From Chromobotia macracanthus (lineage: Eukaryota; Chordata; Actinopteri; Cypriniformes; Botiidae), in contig JAZGTH010000147.1 in the NCBI GenBank assembly GCA_036877525.1, positions 62,001 through 126,000 of the forward strand: a DNA stretch of 64,000 nt, written 5' to 3'. Every line of letters starts with the position of its first letter. Position 1 is the first letter of the stretch. Below are positions 57,101 through 64,000 of the stretch, in pieces. The notes beneath the pieces are model-generated. The model did no database searches. It saw only the letters and a list, made by a program, of their open reading frames with translations, and was not told where the DNA came from. The position numbers and the translations under genes were made by a program.

Positions 57101-59046
57101 ATTTTACAGATTTTCATGCGTGCTGATGTCGAATGTTCCTCACAACATCTGTAGTCCCATTAAGCATCTTGTTGGCAACCGCCTTTTTCAAGATAAAGAA
57201 AAGCTTTAAAAAGTCACAACTGAATGTTACTGGTGTGTTTTACGTCACAAATATTTAGTATCGGAGTCAGTTTGATACTGGACAGAAATGCTGTATCAGA
57301 TATTGCCAACACCAAATTAAAAAATCTGATCTATGATGACATAAATGCATTGAGCAACACGCTTTAAAGAGAGGTGTCACAGAGATGATCAGTTCTGATC
57401 TGCTGTGTATTAAATGAATTTATCACGGTATCCCCAGTGTTGCTACGATGTCATCTTATTTCCGGGTTTTGGCATACAAAATACATCACCCTGCAGCTCT
57501 CTATGAAGCCCCTCCTTCTGAAACACTTTGATTGGTCAAATTAGCCCAGTCTGTTGTGATTGGTCACTTAGAAGAAATTCCAGAAATGTCCCACCCCTTT
57601 ATCCATGAGCTTCAGCTTCCACGTAAACAGTAACAATGGCTTCAGTTTTGCCTTATCGGTTAAACAAGTGGTTAAGTAGAACTGTCTTTACAAGCATAAT
57701 GAAGGCCAGCTGGTGTGTGAAAGCTGTGAATGTGTAAACCTCACTTACCCATGCTGCACCGATCGCCAGTTCACATTGCACTCAGATTACATAAATAATA
57801 CCAGCAGCATCAATTTTGTCAAAAGGCCCAGTTCAGATGAAGAAACAAGCCGATCGACCAGAAGCACTTTTGAACAGGAAGGACAATGCTATTATAGCTG
57901 TATAGCTATAGTAAATGCTATTAACTATAACTATTAGATTGTTTTATTGGTTTGTTTTATGTTATAGTTCGTCTGCGCAATGTAATTGTGTTGCTGTTGG
58001 GAGCTGTTGGTGTTATTTTGTTGAACTCTGTTGCGCTGGCAGTGGAACTGATTCTGAAAAGACGTAAGTGAACACAATCCTTTAACATCATTCACTGATA
58101 CTTATATAGTATTATATAAATATAGTACCCTATAGATATTTATATAGATATTTATATAACATTGTTAAAATGCTGCAGATCACCCTGTCGTTTCAGGATG
58201 TGATTGTTTGATTCATTTGTTTAGGAAATGGGGAGCGTGCAGTGGGGGATCTCAGAGTCATTGTTTTTCCATCTGAATGTGCTGTAGTCTTATGCTGGCT
58301 GGTTTCCTCTTGCTGTAAGTATCTGTTTGTAGAGATATGCTGTTATAACATTTCAGATTTGTTCCAGCATTTAAAGCCACTTATTTTAGGTAAAGTTTAT
58401 TTTAGGTTTCTCTTGCGTTATATTTGAATGAGGACATTAAACTAGTTTGTCCCTCTTTAGCATACATGCAGGATAATGAATATATGAAAGCGCTTTAAGT
58501 ATGTGAAGTCAGATGTGATTACTGTAACAATGGACTGTCAAGTGTTGATACCAATTATAACAAAATGTCAAATGAAGTGTAGAAGAAGTGTAATAATTAA
58601 CACAAATAGTTATTCAGGCATGATTTTTTATTACTCTGTTTCTTTTTGTTGCTCTGATCAATGTTCTGATATTATTTTCTTCCTCTGTCTTTGTTTATAT
58701 CACACAGGTTGTGTAACTGAGTAAGTTTTTTTTTACCTCTAATGCATCTAATATATTTCTAATATATTAGAAAAAGTCTGTGTACATCAATGTACAGTGT
58801 TGTAATTATTTTGTCTTATACAGATCTGTACGCAGTGAAAGGACACAGAGACGTAGGGTATTATATTTATTGTTATCTAATCACATGTTCTCCAGTAAAA
58901 TGAATTCTTTGGCATATGAACATTTGAGTTACATTGCAAAGATCCCATATAACAGTGTTGTCTTTTCTACATCACAGAACACACCAGAAAGGCATGAAAT
59001 GGAGCGTTTTTCAGCACCTGCTACTAGAGTTTCTCAGACAAAATAA
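27115..59046 (+). CDS. Gene 2: V-type Ig domain plus 8-9 membrane segments (460 aa), unrecognised family
   Basis: Fourteen exons: 27115-27166, 37808-38164, 49818-49919, 51369-51464, 51595-51687, 51888-51962, 52322-52438, 55119-55232, 56148-56222, 57968-58063, 58225-58314, 58708-58720, 58824-58857, 58978-59046. They total 1383 nt, one frame, all GT-AG. Residues 1-18 are a signal peptide. Residues 19-136 form a V-type Ig domain (Cys41, Trp57, D112-x-G-x-Y116-x-Cys118; sequons N26, N74, N100) close to butyrophilin/MOG/CD276-type V sets. Nine hydrophobic segments follow at about 142-165, 180-200, 208-226, 241-258 (weak), 276-295, 311-331, 338-354, 366-390 and 410-425, then a basic tail (423-460). 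Known polytopic Ig proteins are CD47 (one V domain, five TM) and SKINT (two Ig, three TM); this architecture differs. A cell-surface immune or recognition role is inferred from the Ig domain only. Introns 1 and 2 are mostly minisatellite. Confidence 0.8.
27690..36758. repeat. Minisatellite array C (45 bp, ~200 copies) with E-box in each unit
   Basis: Tandem 45-bp unit: gagctgctgatctgatcaca then tatcacaacacgtgtagttc and agtga, with alternatives at a few positions (cacata/catata, caacac/cgacac, gtgtag/gtgcag). Every few units a 7-bp insertion (gaggtga) breaks the period. Because 45 is a multiple of three, long open frames (RAADLITYHNTCSSV repeats) appear, but nothing suggests they are translated. 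Nearly all units contain CACGTG. Two tandem higher-order duplications of about 1.89 and 1.82 kb are present. It fills most of gene 2 intron 1. Confidence 0.95.
36759..37807 (+). other. Gene 2 intron 1, unique part with three E-boxes
   Basis: Single-copy sequence between array C and the Ig exon. The first 350 bp are relatively CpG-rich and contain three more CACGTG sites (36947, 36961, 37004). No exon with a matching phase is seen. Near 37725 there is a short caataaaata duplication. Confidence 0.55.
37808..38164 (+). CDS. Gene 2 exon 2: V-type Ig domain
   Basis: 357 nt, phase 1-1, acceptor tttttacag, donor gtgagt. It encodes a complete V-set fold: ISASVGEDITLSCSV (B strand Cys41), EEVSWMKADKDG (C strand Trp57), LVLLYQNNE, YRDRVEFFTAEIHRGNFSLR (D/E strands) and VRTEDKGVYMCQVF (F strand Cys118), ending TVELQQLG. 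The order and motifs are those of butyrophilin/MOG/B7-like V domains of fish. Three N-glycosylation sequons (NHS, NET, NFS) support an extracellular location. Confidence 0.93.
38290..49870 (+). repeat. Minisatellite array D (~82 bp, ~140 copies): repeated splice acceptor plus TM exon start
   Basis: Each unit (79-85 bp, variable only in the GT run) is ttcagtaactgatgtgtgtg plus further GT, then ttacag (acceptor), then about 50 nt matching the start of exon 3 (gtttctctgtttcacacata then atggtgttgattctctgt and attactgcatgt). The first acceptor is at 38308-38309 and the last at 49816-49817. Only the last copy leads into the complete exon. Units differ at a few recurrent sites (tctgtttcac/tctgcttcac). 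The translated frames seen across it are repeat artefacts. Confidence 0.95.
49818..49919 (+). CDS. Gene 2 exon 3: first membrane segment, last copy of array D
   Basis: 102 nt, phase 1-1, acceptor gtgtgttacag, donor gtacat. It encodes DFSVLHIMVLILCITAC, shared with the array, then the unique half GSALLLSCLIYCRSNNK, giving one transmembrane helix with a polar stop-transfer end. It directly follows the Ig exon in the mRNA. The last two array copies read ttacagatttctctgtttta, slightly different from the bulk (gtttctctgtttc). Confidence 0.85.
49920..51368 (+). other. Gene 2 intron 3
   Basis: AT-rich intron. Short open frames at 50719-50996 and 51045-51266 have no domain and lack consistent splice context. 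No further feature is recognised. Confidence 0.6.
51369..51464 (+). CDS. Gene 2 exon 4: membrane segment
   Basis: 96 nt, phase 1-1, acceptor tctcattcag, donor gtgagt. It encodes DTSRTVQALK then a hydrophobic run VSLVICPNVCMFTAFIFWGV and TE. Confidence 0.8.
51595..51687 (+). CDS. Gene 2 exon 5: membrane segment
   Basis: 93 nt, phase 1-1, acceptor gttctttag, donor gtatgt. It encodes GFLKETITCCALYILRPVML then FWAVPQLHHLQ. The hydrophobic run is interrupted by Arg-Pro, so it may be a kinked or marginal helix. Confidence 0.75.
51888..51962 (+). CDS. Gene 2 exon 6: short, weak membrane segment
   Basis: 75 nt, phase 1-1, acceptor ctttttacag, donor gtgggc. It encodes DSTKPWIRFFTIAREVAVL then TVIAYS. 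The hydrophobic part is short and contains Arg-Glu, so this is the least certain helix and may instead be re-entrant or peripheral. Confidence 0.7.
52322..52438 (+). CDS. Gene 2 exon 7: membrane segment
   Basis: 117 nt, phase 1-1, acceptor cctcttccag, donor gtaaga. It encodes a polar loop (VTFKHALKQTVHYTERTTS) and a strong helix (IIIGICFGLVVLFCLFIF). Confidence 0.8.
52439..55118 (+). other. Gene 2 intron 7 with hairpin and TE-like segment
   Basis: 2.7-kb AT-rich intron. It contains a perfect inverted repeat at 53785-53826. Around 54300-54760 the composition is more GC-rich, with CCAAT-type motifs (gattggc) and an open frame on each strand of about 65 codons; this may be an old transposable-element fragment but no family is recognised. 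Confidence 0.5.
53785..53826. repeat. Perfect inverted repeat, 19-bp arms, 4-nt loop
   Basis: Left arm ttcaggtatgaggcccagg, loop gtta, right arm the exact reverse complement. It lies in gene 2 intron 7. The stem is GC-richer than its surroundings. Confidence 0.9.
55119..55232 (+). CDS. Gene 2 exon 8: membrane segment
   Basis: 114 nt, phase 1-1, acceptor gttttaacag, donor gtaagt. It encodes GCCTMNGNNTKTIK (sequon NNT, consistent with an extracellular loop) and the helix IYVSLLMLVVQLMFFFSSL. Confidence 0.8.
55346..55429 (+). repeat. 42-bp direct repeat, two copies
   Basis: Two adjacent copies of a 42-bp unit beginning gtctcctgat and containing cctgcattgtagtgatgtgt, in gene 2 intron 8. Confidence 0.8.
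55715..55843 (-). mobile_element. tRNA-derived SINE, minus strand
   Basis: On the minus strand it reads gttcctgtagctcagttggt then agcgcattgtgttagcaa (A box), gtcatgggttcgattctgag (B box) and a body ending tactgtaagtcgctttgaat. It is the same family as 25850-26003, with better preserved promoter boxes. It is not a tRNA gene because the anticodon arm and 3' half do not fold as a tRNA. It lies in gene 2 intron 8. Confidence 0.8.
56148..56222 (+). CDS. Gene 2 exon 9: membrane segment
   Basis: 75 nt, phase 1-1, acceptor gttttacag, donor gtacag. It encodes DFIDLTCAVFVNVLFILVLC then EENRC. The donor and acidic end resemble gene 1 exon d. Confidence 0.8.
56223..57967 (+). other. Gene 2 intron 9
   Basis: AT-rich. 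At about 57480-57640 there is a GC-richer stretch with two ATTGG (inverted CCAAT) motifs followed by an ATG (57636) and a short open frame with clustered cysteines (CESCECVNLTYPCC, 57715-57760). This could be an old mobile-element or processed-gene fragment. No family is assigned. Confidence 0.45.
57968..58063 (+). CDS. Gene 2 exon 10: membrane segment (pairs with gene 1 exon e)
   Basis: 96 nt, phase 1-1, acceptor tgttatag, donor gtaagt. It encodes VRLRNVIVLLLGAVGVILLN then SVALAVELILKR. Same length and pattern as gene 1 exon e and the relic at 62495 (G-A/S-V-G-V, N/S-x-AL). Confidence 0.85.
58225..58314 (+). CDS. Gene 2 exon 11: GDLRV signature and last membrane segment
   Basis: 90 nt, phase 1-1, acceptor tgtttag, donor gtaagt. 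It encodes RNGERAVGDLRVIVFPSE then CAVVLCWLVSSC. The N-G-E-x(3)-G-D-L-R-V-x-V-F-x-S-E signature matches gene 1 exon f. Confidence 0.85.
58708..58857 (+). CDS. Gene 2 exons 12-13: juxtamembrane tail (58708-58720 and 58824-58857)
   Basis: A 13-nt mini-exon (acceptor tatcacacag, donor gtaagt) joined to a 34-nt exon (acceptor cttatacag, donor gtatta) gives CCVTESVRSERTQRRR, a double-cysteine and strongly basic juxtamembrane stretch analogous to gene 1 exon g. Frame is preserved through both, but such small exons need transcript support. Confidence 0.55.
58978..59046 (+). CDS. Gene 2 exon 14: C-terminus and stop
   Basis: 69 nt, phase 0, acceptor acatcacag, stop TAA 59044-59046. It encodes NTPERHEMERFSAPATRVSQ then TK. 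The tail is shorter than that of gene 1 and has no tyrosine signalling motif. Confidence 0.65.
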   Translation, partial: NTPERHEMERFSAPATRVSQTK

Positions 59047-59268
59047 TGAGAAAACAGACTCGGGTTTATTATAAGGTGTGTGGTGCTATGACTGCAACAT
59101 GACTCTCTCCTGATGATCCCACTATGGGCTTCTAAGGCTTAAGCACTGAATATTTTGTCACCTTGTCTTTCCCACTAAGCCTTTATGTCAAAAAGATTTG
59201 TCTGTAAATAACACTGATCAGTTTTTCAGGTATAAAACAGAGATATGTTTTTAAAACAATGCTATATA

Positions 59269-59274
59269 AATAAA
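59269..59274 (+). terminator. Candidate polyadenylation signal, gene 2
   Basis: AATAAA 223 nt after the gene 2 stop codon (in atataaataaaacatg). A second candidate, aaataaa, lies near 59687. Confidence 0.45.
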
Positions 59275-59289
59275 ACATGCAACAGTGCA

Positions 59290-61588
59290 GCTGCTTTTCA
59301 GTTATCAACAAGTGTATTAGTGCCTCTTTCCACTAGCACAAGAAACTATATTGTGAGGTACAATCCTTCTGAACTCCTTCAACTCAATAGTCCTGCTGCA
59401 GTGATTAAACTGGCGCTTAAAGCAGCATTGGGCAGACGGAGGCTTCTGACAGCAGTGAGCTGGAGGGGCAGTACATACAGACAAGACTTAAATGCAGCTT
59501 TTTTCCTGCTGTTGCTATACTTGTTTAATAGAGCCCTCTGTTTCTTAACATGTTTTATGATTTATTTATTGTCTTTTAGCTTCCTATGTATTAGAACATG
59601 ATTTTATGATTTCATTTTCATGCTTAATTGTTCAAAAAACAATTATTATTCACATATTTTACATTATTATAACACCTGTGTTTACAAATAAATGCTGGAA
59701 ACAGGTGAGAGCCTTATCTCTCAGGTACACAATAACAATGGTGTCAGTTCATCTATACTCACAAGCAGATTAACTATAGTCACATTTACAAGTCATTTAC
59801 AAGCTAACAAGTGCTGGTTAAGCCAGCACATCCGCAAGCATGACTGGAACAGAACAATTCAGAGATGTGTGTTTATTTTGTCTTAAATGCTGGGTTGTTT
59901 TTAACCCATGGTTGGGAAAATGTGGACAGAACACACCATTGGGTTATAAATTAATCTATGCTGGGTTGTTGTTACCCAACTGTGGGTTGAAACAACCCCA
60001 CATTTTTTCACATAATTTGTATAAATTATTCAAAAATAAGGTTCACACATGCTGCCAATATCAGTGTATTATACAGCATAAGAATGTTAAACAGAGGCTT
60101 ACAGAAGTGAAACTGAACAGGCAGCTCAGTTAGTTCATCTCAGAAAGTCTGAAAAATGGAAAAACAGCATCTCTTCAAAATGGTGACAACACACTAAAGC
60201 AGTGTATTCCCGGGGACAGGGTTTCTGAATGTTGTGATGTCACAATGGCTGATTATAGTTCTTAAAAAGTGATTTCTGTTAAAGAGAATATCTCTCTTTA
60301 CAATGAACTCTGACTTTTGAGTGTTGTAACTGCTGACTTTTGAGTGTTTTTAAATGCTGGGTTTTGAGCGTTGTAACTGCTGATCTTTTTGATGCTCAGG
60401 CAGCAGCATTACACGCTGACATTGAAAAAGTGAAAACGCATAATAGGAGCCATTTAAGTTATTTTAATTTACTGCATATGTAATATTTTACTCTTTCTCT
60501 TCTTTTTCTGTGGCACGCAGCTGGACTTACATATACATTTTATTCTCATGCGTCAACATGTACAGAATGGCAATAAATGAACCATGAACTATAAAAGTTA
60601 TTGTCATTTTATGTGTTTATGGTGTTATAACAGTAACACTATTAACAAAAATAAAACAGTTCTGTATTCATAAAGAAAGAGAATGAAATGTGGCATTTGT
60701 AAATATTGTGTTATAAAACATATTAATCTATTTAATATCATTGAATATGTTAGCAAGGTAAAAATAATTTTGAAAATTTCTTAAAATCAGGAACACAAGT
60801 AATTCATCATACTAGAGCTATTAATAAATGAGATGTGTTTTATTAATTTTATTAATATTACTTTTGTGTTCAGTTACATTGATTTTCTCTTACCACATAC
60901 TATGAAATATATAGACTTTAAAACAATATCAGAGGCAGTATATCAGCAGTATTGTTTCGATGTGAGTATTATAAAGTAACAGTGAAATAGGCTACAATTA
61001 CAGCATCTCATGTTCTCCATGTTTCAGCAAGTAGAAATTACAACACGTTTTACACAAACAATGCTTGTATACATATGTACAGTATGTAGTTCCTTTGATT
61101 TACATTTAACCTGCAGCATACAGTAAGGTAATGTTTTACATTAAACCCTCCAAAAACAGAAGTAGCAATGTTCCAGTGTACAGCTGTAGCACGGACAACA
61201 GCTGTCAGTGATGAACACTAATGTGCTACTCTGTGGTGTGTGTCCTGTACAGAGACATAACTAGCAGTGACTGGAGTTTTGCCGCTGATTGTAATGGTGT
61301 CAGATCAGAAATGGTATCTTACATGTCTGCAGGGCTGTGAGCACTTCATGATTTGTGTTTCTCCCTGTTTTCATTTCATGTGTTCATTGCATTATACAGT
61401 AACTGTGAGGGCAAAGCTTAAATCTGTGAATTTTGTTACAGTTCACAGTTCTCAGCTAATCAAGACCTGTAACTAATAAACTGTCAGAAGTGTCATTGGT
61501 TTTCATTTAAATAAATACCCAAATTAGGTTTTGAATTTGTATGTAGACTAACTTCTGCTGGAATAATGATGTAATTGATCTTTCTCAG
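59290..61588. other. Intergenic region after gene 2
   Basis: No supported gene. At about 59885-60005 there are several inverted AACCCA/TGGGTT motifs (gctgggttg, ttaacccatgg, tgggttgaaacaaccc) typical of a dispersed fish repeat. At about 60300-60390 a short repeat of gttgtaactgctgacttttg occurs. The ~118-codon frame at 59245-59601 has no recognised domain. Confidence 0.55.
59885..60005. repeat. TGGGTT/AACCCA dispersed repeat fragment
   Basis: Alternating direct and inverted copies of tgggttg and aacccaac within 120 bp, similar to a repeat I recall as common in zebrafish-type genomes. The family is not assigned. Confidence 0.4.
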
Positions 61589-61707
61589 GTTCAGCTTGCC
61601 TTGAGAAAACCGTCCGGTTGGTTATTATATGGTTGGCAGGTCTGGTTGGTATAGCTGTGTTTATCCCATGTTCTGTTTGTCCTTCAAATCACTGGAAAAT
61701 GAAAAAG
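61589..61707 (+). pseudogene. Relic of a third paralog: exon c-like
   Basis: After a good acceptor (tctttctcag) it begins gttcagct like array B/exon c and ends ctggaaaatgaaa like the end of gene 1 exon c (ctggaaaatgaaacag). The reading is GSACLEKTVRLVIIWLAGLV then GIAVFIPCS. The donor GT is lost (gaaaaag/tttg) and the exon is about 20 nt longer than in gene 1. Confidence 0.6.
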
Positions 61708-62494
61708 TTTGTTTATATCTCTGAAATTAAGTTTAAAACAGTCTGAGACCAAAACTTAATTACTCTTTATTAATTACTCTTGTATATATGTAGTTTCATT
61801 TACAGTTGACAGATGCAAAACACAAACTACAAATGTAAAATTTAAATATAAATGTATAACAATGAAATGTGTATCTTGAATCAGTCCTGTAATCAGTTAT
61901 GAGGTCTGCGCTGTAATATTTTCATATTCAAAAACAAAATATAAAGCCTTTATTAAGCCTCCTTATCTTGTCTTGTCTGTAAATTGTAAATCCATTCCAC
62001 AGGAGAGTATTTATTTACTAACAGACACTGGATTAAAGTATTTCTTAATGAATTTATTGAGCTTCAGTTTTAATTAAAGGTGTTTTGAATTAATCGATCG
62101 CTTCACATTGGTGTGCATGATCCGATTTTTTTCAGGTTTTTTTCAGGTGCTGTCTGTGATTCTTTTTTGATTTGATGATCTGCACCTTTTAACTTTATAT
62201 ATACTTTATGACTTAATTTATGCTTTCACGGAGAAGAAACAAATTAAAGAACATATACAGATGTACAGAAAATGTGATGTCGAAATAGTTACTTCTGATC
62301 ACAGAAGCACTAGAATGTCATGTCCACTTAAAACCACAATTCATTACCACTGGTAATAATATTAGTAGAAAATCTCTCACATGGCCCACCTGCCCATCAC
62401 TGGTAATCTGGTTAAAATCTGGAGAACATGTTTCCATATGTATGATCTTCATGTGGCTGCAGTGGATTTGTGGGTATTTGTGATGTTTCTGCAG

Positions 62495-62581
62495 GTTGCA
62501 GCAGTCTGCGCATGTTTGGAGCTTTTGGTGTGTTTGTACTGAACTCTGGTGCACTGAAGACTAAACAGATGCTGCAGGCAG
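62495..62581 (+). pseudogene. Relic of a third paralog: exon e-like
   Basis: Acceptor tttctgcag, donor gtgagg, 87 nt, phase 1-1. It reads CSSLRMFGAFGVFVLNSGAL then KTKQMLQAG and aligns without gaps to the second half of gene 1 exon e (FGSVGVVLISAVAL...) and to gene 2 exon 10 (LNS-x-AL). The helix end has become polar. Splice sites are intact although neighbouring exons are broken. Confidence 0.65.
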
Positions 62582-63374
62582 GTGAGGAGGAAACAGAGTT
62601 CACACACCGGCCCACACACAACACGAATGTGTCAGTATACAGGCCACGTTTATATCCAGCACCTGATCTTTACTAACTCATTTCCAAACTGGTTTTGTTG
62701 TATTCAAGTCACATTCAATGTTCTATCATTTTTTTTTTTGGTACTTTGCATATGTATGTTTTACCCCTTTCAGACTTACAGTTTTAGAAATTGAAGTTTC
62801 AAACCATTCCAATATTTGTGGTGTGAAAATTATTTTTATACATCTATGTTTACAAATTACAACAAATGTACTCAATTGTGTTGTAGTTAGTTTACTTGGT
62901 TAACCAAAAACAAGTGTCAGTGAAAACATGCTTGAAACATCACAGGATGTGAATGCGCTTATCTTCAGTAACTTTCTCAGTTCATCACAGAGTCAAAGTG
63001 CTTTTCTTTCTCTCACAATCACGAAATGCAGGTGCAGGTGAGGTCAACAACAAACTTCCACAATCTCTACAAATGATACAATCCTGTTACTATAGAAATA
63101 ACTTTCAAGGTTTCACATGGTATTTTATGTTCAGTGGGAATGATGTCATCATCTCGACACATTATGTTCTTAATTTAAACAAGAAAACAATTTACTTGGT
63201 CAAGAGATTCTTCTCCTCTGGACATTACAAAGTTACAAGTAAATTACAAAGTAAATATAGTCCAAATATTATTTTAATAAAACCTGTGGAGGTGAAGAAA
63301 ATGAACGTTACACTCAATTTTCCACCATAAGATGAAAAATTATTTTAAATTCATGTTTGAATTTTCATTTGCAG

Positions 63375-63412
63375 TAAATGGGGAACATACAGTGGAGATC
63401 TCATATCTCTAA
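63375..63412 (+). pseudogene. Relic of a third paralog: exon f-like, frameshifted
   Basis: Acceptor catttgcag, then taaatggggaacatacagtg and gagatctcatatctctaa. It aligns to the start of gene 2 exon 11 (gaaatggggagcgtgcagtg then ggggatctcaga) with a one-base loss that causes a stop after VNGEHTVEISYL. It confirms that the third copy is dead at this exon. Confidence 0.65.
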
Positions 63413-63479
63413 ACACTTTCATTGTTCAGACTGACATATGACTGACTAAATTTAAATTCTGCCTGAATAATATTTTCTC

Positions 63480-64000
63480 TTTTGTCATCTATCACACAGT
63501 GAGATCAATCAACACACAGTTCATACATCCAACTGTTCTCCTTGTGATCTTTACAGTAAACTTTACAGTAAACTTTTGCTTACATTGTTAATCAGAGTGA
63601 CAGTCTTATTCATTCACATGGCTGTTAATTACAAGAATCAACTTATATGGAAGATGTTCTGTTTTCCCTAACGGAATAAAGCAAGAAAGAATAAAAACTG
63701 ATGGATATAGAAATAAACAAAAGTTTCATGTTAGTGTAAGATTCACATTAAAAATGATAAATAATGTGCAGAAATAACAAGCCTCTTTATTATATTCAAT
63801 ATATTTCAGATATTTATTTGTTAATAAATAAATGAAGATGTAATTACAGTTAAAATGTCTGTGTTTTCTTGAAAACAGACAGCAGAGATTCTGTGTGAAA
63901 TGGATTCTCTGCCTGCGTTTGACTGTGATGTTTCATTAACAGTCAGGAATATTTATTACATTTATCTGACTGAGATCAAAATGATAAAATTCAGAATTAT
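63480..64000. repeat. Duplicated intergenic block, copy 2
   Basis: Counterpart of 25140-25695, directly after the relic exon f: gagatcaatcaacacacagt, tttacagtaaac repeats, attacaagaatcaactta, atgttagtgtaagattcac, and cagtcaggaatatttattac up to the window edge. One copy-specific insertion is near 63665-63715 (cggaataaagcaagaaagaa). Confidence 0.85.

Noticed and set aside
57636..57937. Independent small gene with clustered cysteines (CESCECVNLTYPCC)
   Set aside because: A short frame in a gene 2 intron with an in-frame stop soon after the ATG at 57636. A distant likeness to cysteine-rich P2X7-tail-type fish repeats was considered but the spacing does not fit, so no family is claimed.
62953..63330. 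125-codon frame near the relic third copy
   Set aside because: No similarity to the family exons, no membrane-exon pattern or splice junctions; it lies between relic exons e and f, where intron is expected.

Overview
This window looks like a teleost, most likely cyprinid, genomic locus. The evidence is intron-containing genes with consensus GT-AG junctions, tRNA-derived SINEs with a fish-type 3' tail, a Tx1-clade LINE sitting inside a (TC)n microsatellite, and CA/GT-rich minisatellites. Nothing bacterial or viral is visible.

Two tandem genes on the + strand, plus the decayed remains of a third, belong to one family that I do not recognise by name. Gene 2 (27115-59046, 14 exons, 460 codons in one continuous frame) encodes a signal peptide, one butyrophilin/MOG-like V-type Ig domain, then eight or nine hydrophobic segments carried on nine consecutive small exons, and a short polar tail. 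Gene 1 (3' part only, 6953-23942, nine exons) has six such membrane exons and a longer acidic Ser/Thr/Gln-rich tail; its 5' part, including any Ig exon, lies left of the window. The two share the exon pair carrying an N-G-E-x(3)-G-D-L-R-V signature. Relic exons at 61589, 62495 and 63375 keep the order of gene 1 exons. They are followed by a downstream block (63480-64000) that repeats the block after gene 1 (25140-25695), so the locus expanded by tandem duplication and a further copy may lie to the right.

About half of the window is four large minisatellites. Array A (1-6445; 40 and ~89 bp units) lies upstream of the first visible exon of gene 1. Array B (~7895-14255; ~101 bp, ~62 copies) and array D (~38290-49870; ~82 bp, ~140 copies) are the most striking. 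In each, the repeated unit is the 3' end of an intron, with its splice acceptor, plus the first ~50 nt of a membrane-segment exon, and only the last copy runs into the complete exon. So a single exon is preceded by tens to >100 near-identical acceptors and decoy exon starts, in two paralogous genes and at what look like different exons. Array C (27690-36758; 45 bp, ~200 copies) fills intron 1 of gene 2; nearly every unit carries a CACGTG E-box.

Region by region: 1-6445 array A; 6446-23942 gene 1 with array B (7.9-14.3 kb) and a Kibi-like Tx1 LINE within (TC)n (14.8-20.4 kb); 23943-27114 intergenic (72-bp repeats, duplicated block, SINE); 27115-59046 gene 2 with arrays C and D in introns 1 and 2; 59047-64000 intergenic with relic exons of a third copy.
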